From the NCBI GenBank assembly GCA_963921195.1, contig OY992536.1:287203530-287267529 (forward strand): a stretch of DNA of 64,000 bases, given 5' to 3'. The notes below the pieces were generated by a model, which did no database searches, was not told the origin of the DNA, and worked only from the letters and a program-made list of their open reading frames with translations. Origin of the DNA: Pegoplata infirma. Lineage: Eukaryota; Arthropoda; Insecta; Diptera; Anthomyiidae. Shown here in pieces: positions 54,790-64,000 of the stretch (position 1 is the first letter of the stretch; every line of letters begins with the position of its first letter). The position numbers and the translations under genes are program-made.

Positions 54790-56085
54790 CGGAGTCTAAA
54801 CCATTCTATCCACTCATTCGCAGATAACAGCAACATTTTTCATTAATTTTTCCTCAATCATAGACCAAACCTCGCCGAAGTTAAAGCTATGAGGCAAAAC
54901 ATGAATGACACACTCAATCATAACCTTTCGACGATCTCCGAGTTAGGTCTTGCCAATAGGGTAGATTTTAATGCTCGTAAGATCCAATTTTGGTGACCGA
55001 CAGACGGTCTATGGAATCAGCAGGAGTATAGCTATTGAGGAATCAGACACTCTTGATGTTCTAGGCATGAACATTCAATGTGATGTTCTCTGGAACCAGC
55101 ATGTCTTTCAACTGTCAAAAGTGGCATTCAAGTATCTTAGTTTTTTTAAACGGTGCAATAACTACTTCATGAAGCTAACTACGTCTGATCTTTTTACTTT
55201 TTATACCTCCTGTATCCGACTGAAAATGGAACACAACTCCAAAATCTGTGCAGGTGCTTTACGCTCTATCCTGCAGCTTCTGTACCGGGTGCAAAGGAGT
55301 TCGTTGAAGCTCATCAATGAGCTATTGAATCATTGGATCATCGTCGGAATGTGGATTGTGTGTCATTGTTCTATCGATATTACCACGGTAACTGTTCAGC
55401 TGATATAGGTGAACTCTTCCCCAAGACGCGGATGCATGCTCCGTTTGTAGTCAACTGTCCAAACTAGAGATGGGCGCGTGAGTGATATTTGACTCACACT
55501 TACTCACGCTCACGACAGGAATTTTTGAATCACGCACACTCACTCACGAGCATATTTTTTCTACTCACACTCTCTCACAAGGACGTGAGTAACTTTAATA
55601 CAACTCACACTCACGTGCACTCACGCAAGATTCACTCACACTCACGTTGACTCACGCTCACGAAACTCATATTTTACAAAAAAAAATTCTAAAAACTAAA
55701 ATTTCAGAAATCTTTCAACATTTTTAATTTTAAGTTCAGCGAAGCTTTACATTTTTTTTGTTGCTTTTTCGGGATGAAATCGTAAGTTAAGCCAAATTTA
55801 ACAATTTTTTTGTTGATTTTCTTGCTATGAAAGCAAATATGAAGAGAATATAAATCACGCAAACTCATGCAAAAAAACTGACTCACGCACACTCACTCAC
55901 GCAAAAATCTTACTCACGCACACTCACTCACAGAATTTTTTTCTCCCCTCACACTCACTCACAATCACGTGAGTAAAATTTAATTCAGTCACACTCACGT
56001 GATCACGAGTGAATCACGCTCTAATCTGCTCATGTGCCCATCTCTAGTCCAATGTATCGCAAAACGCATTACAGAGAAAATTTAA
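54790..56085 (+). pseudogene. CR1-type LINE fragment split by a hAT-like MITE
   Basis: The translation follows the intact ORF at 30436-33363 from its FADDSN motif (here FADNSN) through MNDTLN, VDFNARK, LDVLGMNIQCDV, FKRCNNYF, IRLKMEHNSKI and RYYHGNCSADIGEL to NCP. It is then interrupted at 55465, and resumes after 56054 with SQNALQRK-like text. A frame at 54971-55408 covers 145 codons without stops. There is a small insertion (KLT) and other changes, and no upstream polymerase or endonuclease. It is an older, dead copy of the same family as the intact element. Confidence 0.88.
55465..56046. mobile_element. hAT-like MITE rich in TCACTCACG, 582 bp
   Basis: The ends TAGAGATGGGCGCG and the complement GCCCATCTCTA are flanked by GTCCAAAC (55457-55464) and GTCCAATG (56047-56054), a 6-of-8 match to an 8-bp duplication in LINE text. 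The interior is built from CACACTCACTCACG repeats near both ends. It matches the element at 11438. Confidence 0.72.
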
Positions 56086-56600
56086 TTAATTATGGTAATA
56101 ACTACTTAGATTTGTAATAGATAAAGGTAGATCATGAGAGTCGGACTTAATGATCTTCTTTGCTACATTAAGAAGGGCCTCTAGACTTTGTGGGTATTGA
56201 GGGAGCATTTGATAGTTCTGCCTTTGACTCGATGGATGCTGCGACTGAAGAGCATGTCGTTGACACATTTCTTGTAAAATTTTTCTTTTTTATGGCCTCT
56301 AACAAATTGTTGACCAGTGACAGCTGTTTACGCGAAGGACCACACGGGTCTTAAGCTTCGAAGACTGAAGGGTAGTACTCTTTAACTGACCACAGATGTA
56401 AAGTATATAGGAACAAACTACTTAGTAAATCAATGTGAACAAAAAATGTTGAAATAAAATTATCTCGGTCGCGCCGTCTTTTCTGACAGCGTCGGCTAGC
56501 TTTTGATTTTTACGGGAATAAATTATCGGTATGCGTAAGCTACGGAAATTCGACTTTAAAATACACTGCAACGGAAGAACAGCGATATTGGATATAGCCA
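56086..56600. other. Non-coding DNA, possibly decayed LINE text
   Basis: No motif long enough to assign. Short frames on both strands have no recognisable domain. Confidence 0.3.
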
Positions 56601-57344
56601 GATTTTGAAAAGATCGAGGTATATCATTGAGCGCTTGTCTTGTACCTCACTCGAAGATTGCGAGATCATTGCAGTCAACTTCTACTCTGACAGTCAAGCT
56701 GTGGTCAAGTTCCTGGAGTAAATGTTCCTGAAAACAAGATCCGCCTTCAACTGCCGCACGTCTATTGATGAGTTTGACATACGACTCATAAATGTCCCAG
56801 GTCACAAGGACATTCCAGGTAATTTCAAAACCGACGAGACTGGGAACTGCCTTACAGATTCCTACGGAATTGAAATGTGTTGGTATGCATATAGAAGCTT
56901 GCAAGCAAAAAATACGGCTTTGTTTAGCGATGGAGACTAAACAAAGATAGGCAGATGAAAATGACGCGTGAGACTACGGTGACAGGACATAATCCCCACG
57001 GACATTACCCCCATAACGGAAATGGGGATTATGACCGAATTCATCACGGTCATAATCCCCATAATAGTTGTGGGCAAAGGTTCGAAAGAATTAATTCTTT
57101 AATTCAATTTTCTAATTCGAATTAAAAAAATAGAATTTGGCATTCCCTAAAATCATTCAACTTTCAAAATCACTGAATTAATTCTTTCAGGAATTCATTC
57201 CTTAAGAATGATCATTCTTAAGGAATGAACTATTTTTTTATCCAAATCAATCTACTACAAAATGAATGATGAAATTTTCCTATCATTCAATTTTAAACAG
57301 TGAAGCGCAACACACATACACACACATTTATGCTTGTGTGGGAA

Positions 57345-58172
57345 CAGGGATGTTAAAGTTGGTACAATTGTACTTTTTTTGGTACATTTTGACCTTCAAA
57401 AGTACCGTGGTACTACCGTGACTCATTTGGTACAATTTTAAAATTTCCAATTTCTTTATAACTCATCGAAATATCGGTAAAAGACTCTAGCTTCTTTCTT
57501 TACTTTAAAAAAGATTGCTCACAAGGGTAATAATGCTAGACCGATTAACAACATAAATGAGACTCTTTTTTTTAGTTTTGCCTCTTGTTCTAAAACCATT
57601 TGAAGTAGTTTTCAAATGAAAATTTTCTAAAATTTTTTTTTAAAAAATTTCCGGATTTTAAAAATTTGTTTTCTAAAAATGGTATCAAAATTAGACACTT
57701 GAGAAAAAATTCTTACTCACTTTTGTCAAACCAAAAGGTTTAAGAATTTTCCACAAAGGTCCTAGTCAGTTATTTATAGACAACTAATGAAGATAGTATT
57801 AATTGCAGATTTTGTGACCTTTTATCTTTAGAAGAATTCTCTGATCTTGATATGTTTTTCGTGTATACACACATTTTTTCTGTCGAAAAATTGTAGAATT
57901 CTTAGAATTTTTCCTGTAGATAAAGTATCGGATTATGAGACATTTCCTGCAGAAAGATTTAAAGAAATTGTTCAAAAACGCCCCCGAAAATGTTTTTTTT
58001 TTTTTTTTTTGTTTTCATTTTGGAGGTTATACAAGATTCAGTACAACCGAACTAACACTTTCATGTGTTTCAGTTAAGTTTTTATAAATAAAAAAATGGT
58101 ACCGTGAGGGTCCAAAAAGTACAATTTTTTTGAAAGTTGGTACAAAATTGAAAACCCCATTTAACATCCCTG
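57345..58172. mobile_element. hAT-like element with CAGGGATGTTAAA ends, third level of the nest
   Basis: The ends CAGGGATGTTAAAGTTGGTAC and the complement ending TTTAACATCCCTG are flanked by perfect 8-bp repeats TGTGGGAA (57337-57344, 58173-58180). Near each end are GGTACAATT and GGTACCGTG-like repeats. Most of the middle is a decayed mini-me. Confidence 0.85.
57460..58080 (+). mobile_element. Decayed mini-me element, fourth level of the nest
   Basis: TTTATAACTCATCGAAATATCGG near 57463 and the tail GAGGTTATACAAGATTC...CCGAACTAACACTTTCATGTG near 58023-58070 are mini-me head and tail text. The GTCY run is lost. Confidence 0.55.
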
Positions 58173-59389
58173 TGTGGGAAGCAGTAGACGAGACGTCGAC
58201 AAAACAACAACCAATCGTTTACACACGAAGATGCTTAAAAGGCACACAAGCAACACAATTATGAAAATATAAAGGGAATGAAATAAAAAAATCATCATTC
58301 AATTTGTAATAGATTTGAATGATGAACAATTTTGATCATTCAATTGAATGATCAGCATGCAAGGAATTAATTCTCTTGGGAATTAATTCAATTTGATTTA
58401 AGCTTTGAGAATTAAGCCTTTGAATTCATTCGTGTTGAATGCTAGTAAGGAATGATAATTCAAAACTTTTTAAAACAGAATTGAACTTTTTGGGAATTAA
58501 TTCTCAATAGAATTAATTCGTTCGAATCTCTGGTTGTGGGGACTATGTCCGTTCCCTGTTATTATGAGGAATAAGTCCAACAAATTTGTCCATAATCCCC
58601 GTTTTTTTCAGAGAGAGTGGGTTTTGTGAAGCCGTTAAATTAATTTATGGAGTTTGTAATCCCTAAGCCCGGCCGAAGGCCGGCTACGCAGAAAATCTTT
58701 TACGACAAAAAAATAAATTTTTTGGGATTATGACCAACTAGTATAGTGGACACAGTCCCTGTAGTGGGGTTTATGTCCATTTGTTACGTGGTCATTATCC
58801 CCATTAATCTGGGAATTATGTCCGTTTTTTATTGGGATTATGTCCAAATTATTTTCGGTCATAGTCCCCACTACCATTATGGGGATTATGACCGAAATGA
58901 ACTTGGGATTATGTCCGTGGGGATTGTGTCATATCACCTGAGACTACACGACATATTTGGTTTATTTTGCTGAAAACCACACGAACGATTTTCTATCACT
59001 TCCAAGAGATGAGATTTCGACTGTAGGAAAAGATGCCGTTAAATGATTTCTGCTTGAGTTGCATGCATGGATAGGAGTTGGAAACTATCGAACATCTTAT
59101 CTGCCATTGACCGGCACTTTCTGTCCAGAGACATTTTTCACTGGGATATTGAAGCTGCATGATCTTTCTGATTTTTAGAATCTCAAAATTAAATATATAA
59201 GTAGTTTCATAAGAAGACAAAATTGTTTTACCGGGATCCCCATCACAGTATCTTGGGATCGCAATAGACTTCAAAGTCTAAGTGTGCTGACGTAAAGCGT
59301 TAGCAGATACTGAAAACCTTACCAAAAAATCTTCCAAAAAAAAAAAAATCTTCTTAATCAAAAAAATCTTCTCAATAAATATCGGAGAG

Positions 59390-59720
59390 ATGTCTCAAGG
59401 CTAGCAGCTGTGTTAACAGATCACATTGCTGAGCACGTGAGAAAACTCACACTGTCATTCTACGGACACTGCCGAAGTTCTCTTTTTCGAATGCCCAGCA
59501 GTTCAAAATTCTACACACAGAATCTTAAATCAAAAATCAAAAAGCCTTCTAGAAGCTAGTGGCTGTGTTAACAGATCAGATTGGTGAGCGAGATAACTCA
59601 GTCTTCCATTGATGGGCCGAAGTTGCTGTATATTCAATCGCTACGGATAAGATCTAGAACAAAACATTGGAAAATAAGGTTCTTACTTTCTCTCTATTAC
59701 CTGATGCACCATATATCCTT
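59390..59720 (+). pseudogene. LINE zinc-tail remnant
   Basis: Frame-shifted text reads EVLFFECPAVQNS, as in the C-terminal tail (LFHFLCECPALQN-like) of fly LINEs. The segment CTAGCAGCTGTGTTAACAGATCA occurs twice (59401, 59560), which suggests a local duplication. Not coding. Confidence 0.4.
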
Positions 59721-59989
59721 CAATTGTAATTATTACGCTATCCTGTATTTTGGAATTTGTAAATTTCAATGTGCGCCAAAGACAGTAAAAAAAACTAGTA
59801 CTGTCGAATAAATAATTTGAATTCTCCAAAAATCTCTCTTTAAATAAATGTTTTTAATACAAATTTGTCATTTCCGTTTAAATTAAAACATCCTTAAAGG
59901 ACTCATTATTAAACCAAGAATAAAAATACAAAATCATAAAAAACCCACAATTAAATGTAAAAAATATATTTTAGAACTAAAATAAAATA

Positions 59990-60300
59990 AACAAGAATCG
60001 TCGTCATCGTCATCATCATTCTCATCAGCACCATTATAACAGAAAGAAGGGTATAAAAATTGAAAAGAACTTCAATTTGAAGTGCACGCGAAAACTGTCA
60101 GTAACAGTAAATGCTGCATTTGATATGAGTATTGTTTGTATTCTTTTTGACTACTTACAACTTGTTGTTGTTGCTGGTTTGGTTTTAGTATTGTGTTGTT
60201 GTTGTTTCCATTTGTATTTGCCGCAAAACAATTGGCAATGCGCAACAGGAGCAGGAAGACAAAATAAGTAGGTATTAACAGCAGCAGCAACAACAACAGA
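59990..60300. repeat. Trinucleotide-rich non-coding DNA
   Basis: CATCGTCATCATCATTC near 60005, GTTGTTGTTGCTGG near 60160 and CAGCAGCAACAACAAC near 60283. Open frames on both strands follow the repeats and are not supported as genes. Confidence 0.5.
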
Positions 60301-60569
60301 ATAAAATCAAACCAAAATTCAGTGAACTAACGAATGTTAGAAACGCGTGTTCTAATGAGAAAAAAAAGTGATTTTGAAACCAATACGTTGCTTTGGAACA
60401 AAAATAGAAATCAATGTTAACAAGGAACTATATACCGAGTTCAGCAGGATGATGATGATGAGTTAAGAAGGGGAGAAAAGAAAACAAAAGCTTTTTTTGG
60501 AAACAACACAAATAAGAAAATTTTTTGAACACACAAAACAATAATAATCCAAAACTACACCATTTACCG

Positions 60570-60830
60570 ATGTAATTCAAAAAATTTTAATTCAAAGATC
60601 CTACTTGTAAATCAAAGATTCCATTTGAAATTCGAAAATTCCCAGAATAATTCGAAAATTCAATTTTTAATTCGAAAAATATTAATTAAAATTCAATTGA
60701 TATAAACATAATTAAGATTAATTGAAATTAAATTGATATTTTCTTAATTACAATTGCAATTGTCGAATTAAACTTTGAATTTTCGAATTGCAAATGGAAT
60801 ATTCGTATTACGAGTAGAATTTTTGAATTA
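60570..60830. repeat. Foldback sequence of about 260 bp
   Basis: GTAATTCAAAAA at the left and its complement at the right are followed inward by ATTCCATTTGNAATTCGAAAATTC and its complement, with a TTAATT-rich centre. Arms are imperfect. It abuts the MITE that begins at 60831. Confidence 0.6.
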
Positions 60831-61953
60831 CACAGAAAAAAATATGGAGAAATAAAATTTGAGTAATCACTTGTTTAAATTTAAAAATTAAAGATAGAGG
60901 GTAGGTGTGTTCAGAAAAAATGTTTGGACTAAAAAAATATTGTGGGTCGGTCATACATTTTGTTGGTCTAAAGGCACTATTAGGGCAGTTAGAGCGGTTG
61001 GAGCAAATTTTAAAAATTTCGTTTTGTGTGGGAGCCCCCTTAGAAATTGGAGATAGGGTATTAGTTTGTTCCAAAGAAATGTTAAAACGTAAAAATTAAT
61101 GGGGGTCGGTCTTATAAATGACCCCTCTATGACGCACCATTGGAGCAGTAAAAATGATTTTAAGATTGGAAAATTACAATAAAATTTTTTAAAAAAATGT
61201 AAAAAAATAATTATAATCCTTATCCCACGATCCTCCGGCCAAAAAATTTGTAGAATCAATAGAAGTTTTACACAAAAAAAATTTCAAAAAAATCGAAGAG
61301 TACAAACATTTTCAAAAATGAGATTTAAATTTTAAAACTTTAACTTTAAGAATTTTTTGGGATTTTTTTTTAAAGTACGTAAAAAACCAAAAATTTTGAA
61401 GAAAAAAATTGAAATTTGGACTATTATTGAAGAAGTTATGAGGAAAAGAAGTTTGAGCAAAGGAACAAACTACCAATTTTTAAAAATTCGGGTCATCAAA
61501 AAAATCTGAAAATTTATCACGAAGAAGTTTTCGAAGGGTACTAAAAACTGTAAACCAATTGGGAAAATCTAAAAAAAAAATTTCCAATGTGTCTGATTTG
61601 ATATGGAATGCCCCATATGTATATGAAAGTTTGTAATCGTCTTTATAAAAATTTTCCTATATTTTTGAGACATAAATATGTTTGGTAAAGTTTGAAAAAA
61701 CAAGTTTTTTGTTTTTTTTTTTTGTAAAAAAATTTAAAACTTTTTTAAACTTTTTAAAAAAATAAATAGATAATTTGATTAAGTTTTTAATTGTATCAAT
61801 TAAAACTTTACTCTTATTTTTTTCAAACATTTAATAAATTTTTATTAAAAATTTACTTAATACTATTAAATCGTTTACTGGTGCAAAATTGAATAATTTT
61901 TTACTCAATAGTATTAAAAATTTACTCAAATATTTTGTTTATTTTTTTATGCG
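60831..61953. mobile_element. CACAGAAAA-ended MITE with internal insertion
   Basis: The left 70 bases (CACAGAAAAAAATATGGAG, TCACTTGTTTAAATTTAAA) and the part from about 61610 (ATATGAAAGTTTGTAATCG onward) match the MITE at 47690-48240 in order. TA flanks both ends. About 700 bases of unrelated sequence (60900-61605) sit in the middle, with no recognised family. Confidence 0.65.
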
Positions 61954-61955
61954 TA

Positions 61956-62194
61956 AAAATGAAACTATCGAATTTCAAATACTTAGAATCTTCAAATTAC
62001 TAATAAAATCTTCAAAATTTTCTCGATATTTTTTTAAATACATCTATACATGGTGTAAGCGACTAAATGAAAGAATAGAATATGTTTCTGATGGTGAGAA
62101 TGATTTTTTTGATGATCCCACGATAGATGCCTTACGGTATATTAAATCCTTTATGTTGTTTCTATTCCACAAAGAGAAAGCTGTGATGAATTGA
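61956..62194 (+). CDS. Hypothetical ORF fragment, possible exon or relic
   Basis: From just outside the MITE an open frame reads about 80 residues to a stop at 62192-62194. Its last half, ERIEYVSDGENDFFDDPTID then ALRYIKSFMLFLFHKEKAVM, has mixed protein-like composition with an acidic patch (DGENDFFDD), unlike the low-complexity frames elsewhere in the window. An in-frame ATG inside the MITE extends it further upstream (61889). A GTAAGT splice-donor-like text follows at 62265. I recognise no domain and no function. It could be chance, a decayed gene or a small exon. Confidence 0.15.
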
Positions 62195-62823
62195 AACCAC
62201 AAAAAATATATTCAGTTTAATGAAAAGATATAAAGATTGAAAGAAAATGCCTAGAAGACATATGTAAGTATAAATTACTATTTTTCTTTTCGTACTAATT
62301 ATAATTAGAAAAATATACTTACACGAAAAACAATGAGTCCTGAAACATTGTGTAATATGTGGTTGTAAAAGGATCTGTGTGTGTGTGAGTGGAAACAGTT
62401 TTTGATAATTGTATTGAAAATATTTATAAACAATAAATAAACGAAAGTACTATTGAGAGTGTGTTGTAGTAAGTAGGCTGATTGGTAATGAGACTAGAAT
62501 TTGTTTGTTTCAAGACTTGAGCTCAAGATTATAATGTTTTTTTAATATAACATACATTTACCATAAAAACTTAATCCAATCAGTAGAAATCAGTAGAACA
62601 GATCTCCATTTTGAGAAATCTGCGGATTTTAGCGAAAAGTCATTTTTATCTTGATAATCTCCGTTGAGTCAGCACAAAAATTTGTTCTGATAGCTGAAAG
62701 CCCTGCTTAATTCAAAGACGTAAACTCGGAAATACTCTGGTACTTTTTTGATTTCCTCCAATACACTGTGGGCTAGGATTTACATTTTTTGGCCAGTAAG
62801 GTCTCTAAGGCAACACATTTTAA
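62195..62823. other. Non-coding DNA, nothing recognised
   Basis: A GTGTGTGTGAG stretch is near 62378. No element boundary or gene seen. Confidence 0.35.
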
Positions 62824-63653
62824 CAAGTAAAAAAGGTAAATTCGGCTTTGCCAAATGTAGTGATAACCTCCACAATTTCAAAAAGATTATTGCAAAAAAC
62901 TTTTTTTAAAAGAAAATTACTTAAAAACAAAAAACAATTCGAAAAAAAATTTCTATTCCATCAAAAAAAAATAAATATATAATTTTCTTTTCAAAAATTT
63001 TTATTATGTTAAAAATTTAATAAAAAATAGAAAAAATTGTTTAAAAAAATAAAGAAAAGATATGACTTAAAGCCTTTAAATTTCTTTAAAATGACCAAAA
63101 AAGAGTGTATAAATATAATTTTTTGTTAAAAAGTTACAACAGTTTAAAATCGACTTAATTAATATGAAATAATGAACACTACTCACAGGATTTTACAAGA
63201 TGCAACTTTATGCACTCACATCTTAATAACGAACATAATTATCGTTCTTATATGAGTATTTCCGTGCTATTAGGATTGTTTTGTAATACTGTAATACATA
63301 CAAAGAAATCATAAAAATCGAGGAACTTTTTTTTTATTTTTGTCGTGCTAGATTGACCAAATGTAGCACTGTGCGCTGAACCGATATCGCTCAAATGCAA
63401 TACCAAACTTCTCAGGAGAACTTCCAATAAATGTGTTAAGTTTCAGTCATATCCGTGTAGTATTTTGGTCGTGATCACCATTTCCAAATACAGATGGACC
63501 GACGGACAGACGGACATCGCTAGAATGTCCTAAAGTCGATCGGGGATCATGAATATATATACTTTATGGGGTCCCAGACCGATATTTCGATGAGTTACAA
63601 ACGGAATGACAAACTTATATATACCCTCTATCACTAAGTGGAGGGTATAAAAA
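62824..63653 (-). mobile_element. mini-me/DINE-1-type element, reverse strand
   Basis: It reads in reverse from the ACAAGTAAAAAAGGTAAATTC tail, through text matching the copy at 17767 (AACTTCTCAGGAGAACTTCC), a GACGGACAGACGGAC run near 63492, and ACAAACGGAATGACAAAC, to the head TATATATACCCTCTATCAC...GAGGGTATAAAAA. Nearly complete. Confidence 0.85.
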
Positions 63654-63928
63654 TATCTTTTAAGAATGTCGACATATTGAATTTTGTCCACCTTTAATAT
63701 CATTTTATTGTAGCTTATTTTTTTTTCATGAGGTTAAAGTCAATGTTTGAGATTTTATATAATTTTTTTAATAAATTATGGATATTCATTCTTTTGTTTA
63801 AATCCGCCTTTTTTAACACCAAAGTCCAAACGATATTGACAAACCTCGAATTACGACCTGTCTCTGACAATGTATTCCATTCACATTTTCGCGACCCTTT
63901 GCGACCGTTCATAAACTTTTGACTTAGA

Positions 63929-64000
63929 GCAATGGTTCCCAACCTTTTTTACGCCACGCCCCACTTTTAAGTCCAAAAAATTGTCTTGTCCCCCCTACAC
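63929..64000 (+). mobile_element. hAT-like element end, cut off by the window edge
   Basis: CAATGGTTCCCAACCTTTTT is the form of hAT ends of the CAGTGGTTCCCAACC type, followed by GCCACGCCCC. The element continues beyond the window. Confidence 0.55.

Larger units (their letters stand above)
57075..58532. mobile_element. hAT-like MITE with CAGAGATTCGAA ends, second level of the nest
   Basis: Left end CAAAGGTTCGAAAGAATTAA, right end complementary to CAGAGATTCGAACGAATTAA. Perfect 8-bp repeats GTTGTGGG lie at 57067-57074 and 58533-58540. It is a relative of the MITE at 11884-12630. Its interior has GAATTAATTC palindromes and is itself interrupted at 57345. Confidence 0.82.
56978..58938. mobile_element. 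CATAATCCCC element with 9-bp duplication, second copy
   Basis: Begins GGTGACAGGACATAATCCCC and ends GGGGATTGTGTCATATCACC, with perfect 9-bp repeats TGAGACTAC at 56969-56977 and 58939-58947. It is inverted relative to the copy at 39206. The same GC hairpin appears at 58665-58685. Its own sequence is about 500 bases; the rest (57075-58532) is a nested hAT-like element. Confidence 0.82.
56630..59260 (+). pseudogene. LINE RNase H and tail remnant, split by nested transposons
   Basis: The RNase H domain is readable: FYSDSQAVVKFLE, a stop, then MFLKTRSAFNCRTS, DIRLINVPGHKDIPGN and the DE of KTDETG. After this comes the linker IEMCWYAYRSLQAKNTALF, which matches the copies at 2040 and 8640. The sequence is then interrupted at 56978 and resumes after 58947 (RLHDIFGLF) with a CxxC...HLIC-like tail near 59055-59110 and LSRD. 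Removal of the 1961-bp insert plus one 9-bp repeat rejoins the text. It belongs to an RNase H-bearing LINE (I/R1/LOA-like), a different lineage from the CR1-type element. Confidence 0.75.

Noticed and set aside
60072..60296. Leucine-rich start plus Q and N runs resembling a signal peptide and poly-Q protein
   Set aside because: The leucine, glutamine and asparagine runs come from GTT/GCT/CAA trinucleotide repeats; an opposing frame is open too.

Overview
This window is AT-rich eukaryotic DNA that looks like intergenic or intronic sequence from a large fly genome. The case for a schizophoran or calyptrate fly rests on three things. First, there are at least eight mini-me/DINE-1-type elements, each with a TA-rich head, a GTCY (GTCC/GTCT) microsatellite and an ACTTGTTTTT tail. 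Second, there are many GTT/GCT and GAT/GAC trinucleotide runs. Third, insect-type non-LTR retrotransposons and non-autonomous DNA transposons are abundant. I found no host gene I can defend. One 80-residue open frame near 62 kb is the only weak candidate. Almost everything interpretable is mobile DNA, much of it nested.

Layout. 1-9.3 kb: decayed C-terminal parts of RNase H-bearing LINEs and of a CR1-type LINE, interrupted by a PIF/Harbinger-like MITE with a TTA target duplication and a 120-bp hAT MITE. 9.3-21.2 kb: small inverted-repeat MITEs, hAT-like elements with 8-bp duplications, mini-me copies and a 585-bp foldback. 21.2-24.2 kb: degenerate tandem repeats, mostly featureless AT-rich DNA and a reverse-strand mini-me. 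24.4-27.4 kb: a PIF-like element disrupted by a 2.2-kb TA-target element that carries tandem tRNA-like B-box modules and four 86-bp GC-cored repeats. 26.3-36.4 kb: a non-LTR retrotransposon with one long intact endonuclease/reverse-transcriptase ORF (975 codons), flanked on both sides by the same ~3.0-kb sequence. 36.4-41 kb: a dispersed ~1-kb repeat, a LINE tail with a MITE inside it, and a 562-bp element with 9-bp target duplications. 42-46.8 kb: two interleaved CACTCT-ended elements carrying long arrays of a ~35-bp self-complementary repeat. 47-56 kb: more MITEs, mini-me elements (one inside another) and a second CR1-type remnant. 56.6-59.3 kb: a LINE remnant holding a four-level nest of transposons. 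59.4-64 kb: LINE tail, foldbacks, a reverse mini-me and the cut-off end of a hAT-like element.

The most unusual structure is the LINE at 29666-33442. The ~3-kb direct repeat that flanks it begins exactly after the poly(A) and ends exactly at the LINE 5' end, which is the topology of a target-site duplication thousands of bases long. The two flanks have equal length apart from one 355-bp MITE plus its 2-bp target duplication in the left copy. No CRISPR array, bacterial operon, rRNA or intact tRNA gene is present.
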